From a virus: a stretch of DNA of 27,582 bases. Positions 1 to 8,500 of this stretch are shown piece after piece (the stretch's first letter is position 1; every line of letters begins with the position of its first letter). Location of the stretch: IMG/VR virus record IMGVR_UViG_3300025716_000007, positions 1 through 27,582 of that record, one strand, 5' to 3'. Made by a program: the position numbers and the translations under genes. The notes under the pieces are model-generated. The model saw only the letters and a list, made by a program, of their open reading frames with translations, made no database searches and was not told the DNA's origin.

Positions 1-97
1 TAACAGCGTTTATGTTATCTATAATACCGTCAAATTCTACTTTTGTGACAATATTATCCCCCGTTATAGTCGATTTGTCTAAATGTGCTACTGTCAT
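1..97 (-). CDS. N-terminal fragment of a phage protein, probably tail-associated (runs off the window)
   Basis: Only the first 32 codons are present; the gene continues past base 1. The start is an ATG at 97-95, three bases after the TAA of the upstream gene. The visible N-terminus (MTVAHLDKSTITGDNIV...) contains a T-x-T-G-D-x-I-V-T pattern followed by a run that looks like FDGIIDNIN. That resembles the opening of many phage fibre or baseplate-attached proteins, where a short beta segment precedes an N-rich helix. This is a weak resemblance. Its place as the last visible gene of the tail operon supports a tail or host-interaction role, but the function cannot be decided from this fragment. 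Confidence 0.55.
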   Translation of the reverse strand, partial: MTVAHLDKSTITGDNIVTKVEFDGIIDNINAV

Positions 98-100
98 GAT

Positions 101-496
101 TTATACATTATTAGATTGATCTTCTTTCGCTTTTTTCAAAGCATTATCAAAAAATTCATATACAGCATAAGTGATTACCATTGGCTGTGTCTTAGATACA
201 ATTGATTTTACAATTGGTATATAGATATCTTCAATCTCTATTTCCTCTCCATTGTTTTCATGAAGTTTATCAATAAATAAGTGATACCCTACAATGTCAT
301 TTCTAAGAGATTCGGGAACAATATCTGCCAATAATTGGTTAGATGTTCTTTTCCCAAATTCTCTACAAGCTATTTTCCTTCCACTAAAATCAGTTGTCTG
401 AATAGCATCTTTCACTATTTCTACTTTAGCTACGTCATTACCATCTTCTTTGACGATAATTTCTTCTTCCGCTATAAATTGTACTTTTACTTTCAT
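101..496 (-). CDS. Hypothetical 131-aa protein of the tail operon
   Basis: This is a complete acidic protein (start MKVKVQFIAEEE, end EDQSNNV) lying between the fibre-like gene and the next tail gene, 12 bp after the fibre stop. I do not recognise a family. The first 35 residues alternate like beta strands (KVQFIAEEEIIV, VAKVEIVKDAI). A helical C-terminal half follows, ending in a lysine-rich helix, FFDNALKKAKE. There is no signal peptide, membrane segment or cysteine motif. In siphovirus late operons, small proteins at this point are often fibre assembly factors or minor baseplate proteins, but that is inference from position only. Confidence 0.6.
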   Translation of the reverse strand: MKVKVQFIAEEEIIVKEDGNDVAKVEIVKDAIQTTDFSGRKIACREFGKRTSNQLLADIVPESLRNDIVGYHLFIDKLHENNGEEIEIEDIYIPIVKSIVSKTQPMVITYAVYEFFDNALKKAKEDQSNNV

Positions 497-508
497 ATCT
501 ATTTATTT

Positions 509-2305
509 TTAATTATTCATATAATTATGTGTCCAAACTGAATTAGTGGCGTCATATATAAATATATGCAATTGTGAATTTGTTATTTCTACAGACGATT
601 GAGTTCCTGCAAATCCATCTTGTATTGTTCCACCAATCCACATGTTAGCTATCCCGCTTTTTCTTACAAGAATAACCTGACCATCTTCTGCATCTGTTGG
701 TAAATTAGCAGCATAATCACTCCCTCCATTGCTTATACCTCTTAATATGCTATCCATGTTTGTAATTTGAAAGGGGTTGGCTGATTCTGTAAATCTCCTC
801 ATTCTTAATCTAAATCCACATATATTCCCTTTTGGTATGTATAATGCATGATTCCCTGTCATTACCTCACTATCATAAGCAGGAGCACCTGTGCAATATA
901 AATACATACAAGCATTAGCGTATTCTCCCGATGTTGGAATCCTATTACTTTCTATTCGTGCAGGACAAGATAAAGCGCCTCCTGTTGTGCTAGGCATAAC
1001 ATCTCCACCCATCCAAATATAATTGTCACTATTATTGAATCTAATTAAAGAGGCATTTAATATCAATTGTTCGTTAGTTGTTCCCGCAGAATTTACAGTG
1101 AATATTCCTACTGCACCTGTAGAATTTGGATTAAAAGAAGGAGCTGACCTACTTCCTGAATATCTTGACGTAAAATCTACATAATCATTGCCAGTAGAAT
1201 AATTTACCGTCCAATCTTCGTAACTTTTGCTAGCCACATGTGCGGCGAGTAATATCGGTGTTGATTGATTAGTTGTGACGGGTATTGCAAAAGAAACTCC
1301 ATCTAATATAATAGCCTGTGTTCCATTTGTTGTTACTCCCGATCTGAAAGTTAACCTGTCAGATTCTTCATTACCTACTGTTGCTGAAAGTTGAGAAGAA
1401 GAAATGACGAACGGTCCGATATTACCCGTATTTGATATTATCTTTCCTGAAAGTTCAGCATTATTGCAAATAAGTTTTCCTGTTGAATCAAGACTGAATG
1501 CAGTTCCGTTTGATATAGATCCGTCTGCCGATACATTCAAAGCTCCTAATTTACTTCCACCTATAACGTTTAGAATTCCTTTTAAATAAACATTCTGTGC
1601 ATATAACCCATATCCCGATATACTAGGAAAATCTGTGTCTACTATTCCATCTAAATCTCCAAATGTAGCTTTTAATTTTCCTGTAGTACTAGCAGAATTT
1701 AATCCATTGAGCACTTCTATCCTAGGCTTCCCGTCTTCACTTGCAACTAAGTATAAAGCTCCCTGCCTTGCAGTATTAGTGGTATTTCCCATTTGTACGA
1801 GTTCGTCTCCGACTTCGGGCAAACAATTACTAAATTCTATTGGCAAAGTATAGGTAAATGTATTATCATGATCTAAATTAATTGCATTCACTGTAATAGT
1901 ATGATCTGTTACCGATTCTACTTTTGCCCAATAATATTTACTATTGGTTGTTCTAAATGTTTGGCATCTTATCAAATCATTTTCAGCGAATGACATATCA
2001 CCGTCTATCTCTAAAGTATATACTCCACCTGCATAAGATACAGATTTTATTTTTCCATTTGCCGGACTAATAACCATACCTCCATTTACAGATCGTAATT
2101 TACTTATTATCAATTCAAATATGGTCATTACTTTACGCACGGTTAATGTATCTATTTCCATATTCCATACGTCCGAATCATTCCAAAGTTTAAATCCATT
2201 TCCAGCCAATCCGCTAGTAAATGTATCTGATACGATTGATCCGTTTAGTTTTATATTATCTACACTTAACAATCCCCTAATACCAACATCTTTCAGAAAT
2301 ATCAT
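509..2305 (-). CDS. Fibre-like tail protein (598 aa), probably the C-terminal part of a split hub-fibre protein
   Basis: This is a long beta-rich protein typical of Bacteroidota phage central or side fibres. Near residues 45-75 is a segment WNMEIDTLTVRKVMTIFEL, followed by VNGGMVISPANGKI, which recurs in tail proteins of this phage group as I know them. The middle is Ser/Thr/Asn/Gly-rich beta repeat (residues about 215-430, for example KLGALNVSADGSISNG). The C-terminus is aromatic and Asn-rich, as in fibre tips. The ATG at 2305 is unlikely to be the original start. The frame is open 22 codons further upstream and reads YLSKLKDDTAAG just before it, a conserved linker of such proteins, back to the TAA that ends the 704-aa hub. 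No obvious ribosome-binding site supports the ATG. The likely role is host-surface recognition at the tail tip. Confidence 0.75.
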   Translation of the reverse strand: MIFLKDVGIRGLLSVDNIKLNGSIVSDTFTSGLAGNGFKLWNDSDVWNMEIDTLTVRKVMTIFELIISKLRSVNGGMVISPANGKIKSVSYAGGVYTLEIDGDMSFAENDLIRCQTFRTTNSKYYWAKVESVTDHTITVNAINLDHDNTFTYTLPIEFSNCLPEVGDELVQMGNTTNTARQGALYLVASEDGKPRIEVLNGLNSASTTGKLKATFGDLDGIVDTDFPSISGYGLYAQNVYLKGILNVIGGSKLGALNVSADGSISNGTAFSLDSTGKLICNNAELSGKIISNTGNIGPFVISSSQLSATVGNEESDRLTFRSGVTTNGTQAIILDGVSFAIPVTTNQSTPILLAAHVASKSYEDWTVNYSTGNDYVDFTSRYSGSRSAPSFNPNSTGAVGIFTVNSAGTTNEQLILNASLIRFNNSDNYIWMGGDVMPSTTGGALSCPARIESNRIPTSGEYANACMYLYCTGAPAYDSEVMTGNHALYIPKGNICGFRLRMRRFTESANPFQITNMDSILRGISNGGSDYAANLPTDAEDGQVILVRKSGIANMWIGGTIQDGFAGTQSSVEITNSQLHIFIYDATNSVWTHNYMNN

Positions 2306-2374
2306 ATTCCCTGCTGCGGTATCATCCTTTAATTTACTTAAATAATAATTACCTCCATAAGTAGCTATTAATTA
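2306..2374 (-). other. In-frame TAA and open linker between the tail hub and fibre frames
   Basis: The TAA at 2374-2372 ends the hub protein (SGLSKDSVQ-stop). In the same frame, 22 sense codons then lead to the ATG at 2305 (distance 69 bases, 23 codons including the stop). The intervening codons read LIATYGGNYYLSK, then LKDDTAAGN, which looks like normal protein joining the two parts. A single protein of about 1325 residues would result if the TAA were a sense codon or read through. The codon context is CAG-TAA-TTA. This may be a real nonsense mutation, a sequencing error, a programmed readthrough or a genuine gene split; the sequence alone does not decide. Confidence 0.7.
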
Positions 2375-4486
2375 CTGAACAGAATCTTTACTTAATCCTG
2401 AACCCGAAGATATACTAGTAATACTATTTTGTATCTTTTGTATTGTGGTAGATTCTACATCATCATCAAGCGTTATATCATAAGAAGGTAATAATTTAGA
2501 TCCCTCTGTGATTGTAACGGTTTTAATAAATACATTCTCGTCAAGTGATAAATCAGTATCGGTAAAGTCAAACAAATCTCCTGCCTTGATAATATTAGAT
2601 ACAGACGGATGATCATTCATCCAAATCTCATCTATTTTAATTGTATAGGTATATTTTGTTTCATCGTTCTTTGCTAAATATGCTCGTCCATAAGAAAGTA
2701 ACTTTTGTGAAGCCGCCTTTACATAGACATCAGGCAACTTTGTGTTTACCAATACGAACATATCGTCTGCGTTTATTTTATAAGAACTATACGGATATGC
2801 TTTGTTTATATTTGTATCTTGTATTCTAGTACAGGTAAATACATATCTAGTATAACCTAAAGTAGTGTCTTTTTCTATTTTATTTATATCGAATGTTCTA
2901 CCCGTACAATTACCACTAATCATTGATATTTGCATCTTATCAGAAGAAGCATAGTAATAATTATCTCCTGACTTTAATGTAAGATCAAACCCTAAATCTT
3001 TTATATATATTTTGAATGTACTTTGCCATGTACTATAACTACTATCGGAAGTGGTCGGTATCGTTCCATCATCTGTAGGATTATCGCATGAATATATCTC
3101 GTCTAATCTACCATTATCATTTTCTTTTATAGATAGACTTATTCCAGCAGCCTCAACTTGTGCAACTGTCATATAAGATATGGTAGGATATATTTCAGGA
3201 TGTTGAGCGTCCGAGCCATCAAAGAATACTTCTGCTTGTCTTACTCCTAATTTAGAGATGTTTTCAGAATCAATATATACCTCACTAGGATTATTTGTTA
3301 CTAGCGGGAAGTCGGGAAGCATTAAATGATTTACAGCTAGATTATCAGATATATTACTATCGTAACTAACATATTCACTTGATAATAAATCCAAATAAAG
3401 ACCTGTGGTAACATAAATAGTTGATCCGACTGAAACACTTGCTGTAAAGTTTGCATAATTTGGATCAGCTTTATTTATTTGTGCATAAACTCCCGTATCT
3501 CCATCAATCCCGTTTGTCATTATAGCACTTACCTCGTAATTACCGCTCTTTAGTTTTACGCTATAATAATTCTGTATAAGTGTTTCACCTGTTGAAAATA
3601 TCTTATTCCTATAGTATTTAGCACCAAATGGGAAATTTAATGTCATTAAAAAACCATACGTTACACCTAAATAAGTACGTTCATATGTAGGACTTATTTG
3701 AGAGGCAGAAGTTATTCCTTTCCCCGTTAATTGGGCATAATATTTAGTAGCAATATTCTTTGTAGACCCATAACAAAATAGCCTAGTTACAATTAATGAA
3801 TCTTGTTTTGTCGTTTGCTGTAAGTCATATATTCCATTACCCTTGCCATAACCGAACGTAGCTCCCACAGATGTACCCGAAGGCGCAACGGTAATAACTC
3901 TACCACGAATGATATAAGTTACTCTAAACGTGTTATATAACTCTGCAAGAGCTTCCATACAAGACTTATTACTAAGACTTAATGTAGCATCAATAGGGTC
4001 ATTCCCACTTTCCGTACAAAGAACTTCATTTGCATCTTTAAGATTTTCGGTAATAACATTTATAGTCCAAGCCTGATCACCCGTATAGCTTTCATTCATA
4101 TTTGCTAATATTCTGTCTGCCAAAGTTTGTGCAGAAGAACAATAGAAATTTGCATCAGGAAGCCCTGTCCATGTTAATCCATTATCATTTGAAACGATAT
4201 CTAAAAATAATCTACGTGAAAGTTCATCGGAAGCAGGATTCATTTTCATACTTGTGTACTTGAATGAATCCCCGCGTGAAGAATTTCTAGCAGTCTTTTC
4301 TACAGCGGGTACATAATTCAAATAAAAGCGTTCAGTCCTATAATCGCAATAATCCCCTATTTCAAATGCTACAGGTGACGGTGATTCTAGTTCAGCGTCA
4401 AGATAACATTCTCCCATAAAAGTATCGTGATAGGTAAATTTCTTTACTTCCGCTCTTTGAACCCCTGTACTACTATAGATTATCAT
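2372..4486 (-). CDS. Tail hub / tail-tip (Tal- or gp44-like) protein, 704 aa
   Basis: It follows the distal-tail-like gene, the usual place of the baseplate hub (Tal) that closes the siphovirus tail tube. The N-terminus (MIIYSSTGVQRAEVKKF, then FMGECYLDAELESPSPVAFEIGDY) is a beta domain like that of hub proteins. Residues about 90-200 contain a segment like other tail-hub proteins: a TLADRILANMN helix followed by SCMEALAELYNTFRVTYIIRG. The C-terminus (SYGRAYLAKNDE..., then IIKAGDLFDFTDTDLSLDENVFIKTV) is the beta segment that ends many hub domains before a coil or fibre. No lysozyme or peptidase motif is evident. The reading frame stops at TAA in what looks like the middle of a larger protein. 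Confidence 0.75.
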   Translation of the reverse strand: MIIYSSTGVQRAEVKKFTYHDTFMGECYLDAELESPSPVAFEIGDYCDYRTERFYLNYVPAVEKTARNSSRGDSFKYTSMKMNPASDELSRRLFLDIVSNDNGLTWTGLPDANFYCSSAQTLADRILANMNESYTGDQAWTINVITENLKDANEVLCTESGNDPIDATLSLSNKSCMEALAELYNTFRVTYIIRGRVITVAPSGTSVGATFGYGKGNGIYDLQQTTKQDSLIVTRLFCYGSTKNIATKYYAQLTGKGITSASQISPTYERTYLGVTYGFLMTLNFPFGAKYYRNKIFSTGETLIQNYYSVKLKSGNYEVSAIMTNGIDGDTGVYAQINKADPNYANFTASVSVGSTIYVTTGLYLDLLSSEYVSYDSNISDNLAVNHLMLPDFPLVTNNPSEVYIDSENISKLGVRQAEVFFDGSDAQHPEIYPTISYMTVAQVEAAGISLSIKENDNGRLDEIYSCDNPTDDGTIPTTSDSSYSTWQSTFKIYIKDLGFDLTLKSGDNYYYASSDKMQISMISGNCTGRTFDINKIEKDTTLGYTRYVFTCTRIQDTNINKAYPYSSYKINADDMFVLVNTKLPDVYVKAASQKLLSYGRAYLAKNDETKYTYTIKIDEIWMNDHPSVSNIIKAGDLFDFTDTDLSLDENVFIKTVTITEGSKLLPSYDITLDDDVESTTIQKIQNSITSISSGSGLSKDSVQ

Positions 4487-4490
4487 TGTG

Positions 4491-4522
4491 CAAATATATA
4501 TAAATTAATTTAAATTAGCAAA
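4491..4522 (-). promoter_or_regulatory. Possible Bacteroidota promoter before the tail hub gene
   Basis: On the minus strand, TATATTTG (4498-4491) fits the -7 element TAnnTTTG. TTTG at 4522-4519 lies 20 bp upstream, one base longer than at the best sites in this window. Transcription would start within a few bases of the hub ATG at 4486, giving an almost leaderless message. The site lies in a 39-bp AT-rich gap, so a chance match is possible. Confidence 0.35.
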
Positions 4523-4525
4523 TAT

Positions 4526-5020
4526 TTATGTTGTTAAATTACCTAAATCTATAGGTAATGTATAAGGGAATTGTGAAAAGGATATTTCAGTTACAGGATC
4601 GTTCACGGTCATTACTAATTTAAAAGAAGCAATATTAGTATCTTCATTATAATATATATCTTGACTTAACGATTTATAGTTTACTTTTGTTCGTCCGATA
4701 CCCGTATAGCTATCATAGAACTTTAATAATCCATTTTCAGATATATATTTGATAAATAATTTTACAGCCGGAGTTGCACTATCTCTACTGCCTACATAAA
4801 TAAACTCACAATCTATATCATAAGCTTTATATACAGGAGTAGCAGGAATATAAACATCATTACCACTTTCGTCTGGCCAATCTTTTATAAATGGATCTTT
4901 TATATCAGCCATAGGTTTATAGGGGAATGACTTAATATACATGTCATAATCCACCAACGAATCTACAACAGGTGCGTTAGTAGTTAGTTTTTGGAAATAT
5001 ATAGGTCTATATGCACTCAT
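4526..5020 (-). CDS. Distal tail (Dit)-like protein, 164 aa
   Basis: This small protein sits between the tape measure region and the hub, where siphoviruses encode Dit, the ring that joins tail tube to baseplate. It starts MSAYRPIYFQKLTT and carries beta segments KAYDIDCEFIYVG and ASFKLVMTVNDPVTE. The last resembles the F.V.f.vnDP ending of tail and Dit proteins. The protein has no coiled coil or membrane segment. The start ATG overlaps the TAG stop of the upstream gene by 14 bp, consistent with translational coupling. It could instead be another minor tail protein; the assignment is from position and beta content rather than a clear domain match. Confidence 0.55.
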   Translation of the reverse strand: MSAYRPIYFQKLTTNAPVVDSLVDYDMYIKSFPYKPMADIKDPFIKDWPDESGNDVYIPATPVYKAYDIDCEFIYVGSRDSATPAVKLFIKYISENGLLKFYDSYTGIGRTKVNYKSLSQDIYYNEDTNIASFKLVMTVNDPVTEISFSQFPYTLPIDLGNLTT

Positions 5021-5501
5021 GGATTAATATGTTTTTATTGTTTTTATCGTAGTTTATCTTACCTCCGTGTCTTTGAACATACACGTTAGATTCTCCTGAA
5101 CAAGTAACGTTTAATACGGAATTGTCATACATAGATACAAGTATTTTTGCGTTATCTTTCACATCTATATTTACTCTTGAATTATGTCTAAGATATATTC
5201 TTCCGATATTAAACTTATCGTAATTTAAAGAGCCAATAGATAAACCGTTTATCGTCATTACTCTTAAATTATCTCTATTTACTATATCGTCTACAAACAT
5301 CCCATGATTTTGCATAACACCATCAAAGTTATCTTTTAGATATTTTGATGATGGGTAATCATGTTCAATGCAAAAGTCTATTCCTCTCATGTACTTCTCG
5401 CACAAGGTATCTTTTGTTTCATCGTCCGACCATTCACTAGTCCATTGTTGGCATAACCCTAGTGATATGGCTTTATCTTTTAATTCATTATTTACTTCCA
5501 T
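5007..5501 (-). CDS. Beta-repeat protein of unknown function between tape measure and Dit, 164 aa
   Basis: Residues 1-70 are helical and acidic (KDKAISLGLCQQWTSEW, KYMRGIDFCIEHDYPS). Residues about 75-155 form short alternating beta segments: IGRIYLRHNSRVNIDVKD, AKILVSMYDNSVLNV, SNVYVQRHGG. The pattern suggests a right-handed beta-helix. I recall similar proteins from Bacteroides mobile elements and prophages but cannot name a function. The gene sits 18 bp after the tape measure and overlaps the Dit-like start, so it is co-transcribed with the tail genes. It ends in TAG, which shows that TAG is a stop in this genome. A role in baseplate, carbohydrate binding or immunity is possible but not shown. 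Confidence 0.6.
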   Translation of the reverse strand: MEVNNELKDKAISLGLCQQWTSEWSDDETKDTLCEKYMRGIDFCIEHDYPSSKYLKDNFDGVMQNHGMFVDDIVNRDNLRVMTINGLSIGSLNYDKFNIGRIYLRHNSRVNIDVKDNAKILVSMYDNSVLNVTCSGESNVYVQRHGGKINYDKNNKNILIHECI

Positions 5502-5519
5502 AACTTATATATATTTTTA

Positions 5520-8500
5520 TTAATTCATGTTTAGACCTGTTCCGCTTCCCTTAATTCCTACTTTACTTATAAAGAATGTAGTCAATTCGTCTATCCTAGA
5601 GGTATTATCTACTATCTGTTTAGTATTAGTATTTATGGCTTTCAATTCAGTCAATGCTAAACTAAACGTTGTTTGATTCAATGTTAAAGCAGATATTACA
5701 TCATCTATTTTGAGCAATTGTTTTGCCACATCCTCACGAATAGAATTGATATAAGATGCCAATATATTACCTGTAGTTTCTGTCAATGACTGTTCGCTAG
5801 CTGTTATTCCACTACTTGAAGTACTTCCCGACATATCTATTCCGGCAGAGTAAGCGGTATCGCTTATAGATTGATACAACTGATCAGCCGTTGCAATAGA
5901 AGTCTTTAATGAAGTAAGTTGAGATACAAGTCCCAAGGCATCCGAAGTAGACAAATTACCATCATTCAGTACACCGTTATCTCCAAATATATAAGTCCTT
6001 AACTTTTCCATTGCGGGCTCTATAACAGCTACCTTTATCATGTTTTGAACTACACTTTTCATAATTGATGCAACTGTATCGTCAAACGCATTTGCGGCAT
6101 CTTCACCTTTAGAGAAAGCGTTCACCAAAGAATCAGATATTTGAGAAGCCCAATCCTTTATATCAATTCCATACACAGACTTAGCGGTATCTTCTGATAA
6201 ATATTTAATTTTATCTTCTAATGATGTTATTTCTTCTTCATAATCGGATATAGCACTTTTATCAGACTTCTTTTTCTTTCTTTCATCCGCCAACTGCAAT
6301 TGTATCTCTGATAATTGGGATTGATAATTAGTAAGAGTTTCACTATATTGATCTTCTGTTATTGACCCTAATTGCCTATCAATCTCCCTAGTTAAGTCTG
6401 TATATCTATTTTGTAACTCTTTTACTTTCTGTTTAGACTTTTCTATAGCTGCATTCAATTTGTTATCATGTGCCTGTGCTAAAGTAGTTACAGCTCCTGT
6501 AATACCTGTAATTACCTGAACAGGATTACCCGAAGCAATGCCCGAAGCAATGTTTCCTACTCCACCAGCCAATCCTGATATTTCAGTCATTGCAGCGGCA
6601 GTCTTATCATCTCCTAATGCTGAAAACATTGTACTTGCACTAGAAGAAGTAGTTGACAAATCATTTGACAATGATCCAACAGATTCACCTATTTTCTTTA
6701 TACCATCCGAAGTATCACCTTTTTTAATATCTTTTAGTCCATTTGAGAACTTAGTAAATGGATCTATTTTTTCTACATCTTTCTCTACTTCACCTGTTTG
6801 CTTTAATATCCTATTAAATGCTGCCAAACTTGTCTGAACTGTTTTTATTTTCCCATCTGAACCTACTGTAGTGAGTTCATATCCTGTTATTTGCCCACTC
6901 TTTTTATCTACAATTGGATTAGCATCTTTTTTCATTTGTTCGATACTATCTTTAGCTTGTTGAAGCAACTTCTTCAAACTGCTAAGACTAAGATCAGATA
7001 TATTTCCAAATAACTTCTGATAAAAAGGAGTAAGTTCTAAAGCTGAATCTTCCAAGTCCTGCATTTCTTTAGTTAATTGTTTCTGCAAAGCATCTTCAAA
7101 AGAGGTAGTATAGAGACCACTGTTCTGTGCTTCTGATCTTAATTCGTTTGCCTTCCCTGTTATTATTTTCTTTTTAGTATCTAAATCACCATATTGAGCA
7201 ACTAAATTAGCTATGTCTAATGCTGCGGTTGATTTTGCTTCAACCATAGTACTATGTAGCTCATCTGTCATAGACTTGATAGAATCAGATATACCATTCT
7301 TTTTCATATCAGAAGGCTTCATATTCAATAAAGTATCTACGTTAACTGTCGATGGTTGACCAGACGCTTTTAACGCTTTATTTATTTCATCTCTATAGTA
7401 ACTAATAATATCCTGTGCAGATTGACCCCCAAATGCTGTTTGAAGTGAACTTTCTTTATCACCCGTGATATTTAATAGTTGTTTATATAAATTCCATTCA
7501 GGTTTATATTTCTGTAATTCTGATTGTATATCATTAATCTTACTTTCAGCAGAATTGATAATCTCATTTGCCTGTGTATCATGGAGTGCTTTCACAAAGT
7601 CCTGTATAGCATTCTTGATATAATTCTTGTTATATTTCTTTCCGGCATTCTGTAATCTACCATACATTTCATTGATAGACTTTTGTAAGAATGTTTCATA
7701 TCCCTTGTCAGATCCTTCAATATTTAAATCGGACGTTTTTACTCCACCTGTAAATACATTTTGAGTTTTCATCTTACCGATAGCTTCCGAAGAAGAAAAT
7801 ACTTTAGTATATTTCTCGTATGCTTCACGGGCTGCATCAATCTTTTTCTTTTGTAAGTCTAATCCTTTAATATATGGATCATCAATATTCGTCTTAGCTT
7901 TCTTCGTCTTTAATTGCGTAGCATCTACAACAATACCTAATTGGTTATGAGCCTGTGTAAGTTTATCTGTAGCCTTTTTAGCTTCATCGTTATTTTTTAC
8001 AACTTCCGCAGCCGTACTTCTTTGCCAAAATGGTAAATTATTTGTCTGATTTAATTGATTTTGAACGGGTTGAGTAGTATTAATTCCTAATTTTACTAGA
8101 ATAGGCTTATAGTTTGCAACTTCTGTCTTTAAATCTTTATATTTTGCTTGTATGCTTTTTGTAACTTCATCCATGTTATCATCCATAGTTATAGTGATAA
8201 CATTCTTTCCTAAGAAATCTTGTAAATCTTTTCTCCAACCCGTAAGTTGTTTAATTGGATCACCATCTGACCATTTTATCCCTAATAAGAAGAATATCTT
8301 TTTCTTAGATTCATCGTTTATATCAGACATGCTCTTTATGATACTAGATATTTGAGCCTTTCCGTCCGCTGTATTTATATTTATATTATGCTCTTTTGCA
8401 ACCGTTTTGATTGTTTCTGCCAATCCTCTTGTATCGTAATTAAGTCCTCTAGTCTTTTGGTTCACTTCCTCAATTGCTTTCGAATAGTCTACCATAGCTC

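Noticed and set aside
509-2305. Diversity-generating retroelement target in the fibre-like protein
   Set aside because: No reverse transcriptase, template repeat or adenine-biased variable repeat is found in the window.
2306-2374. Alternative genetic code (TAA, TAG or TGA as sense), as in some gut phages
   Set aside because: TAA and TGA end most genes at sensible places, and TAG ends the gene at 5007-5501 right at the overlap with the next start. No gene shows repeated internal stops.
6538-6837. 99-aa open frame on the plus strand inside the tape measure gene
   Set aside because: It is antisense to a clear tape measure coding region, is rich in Pro/Ser/Ile as expected of a mirrored frame, and has no promoter of its own.
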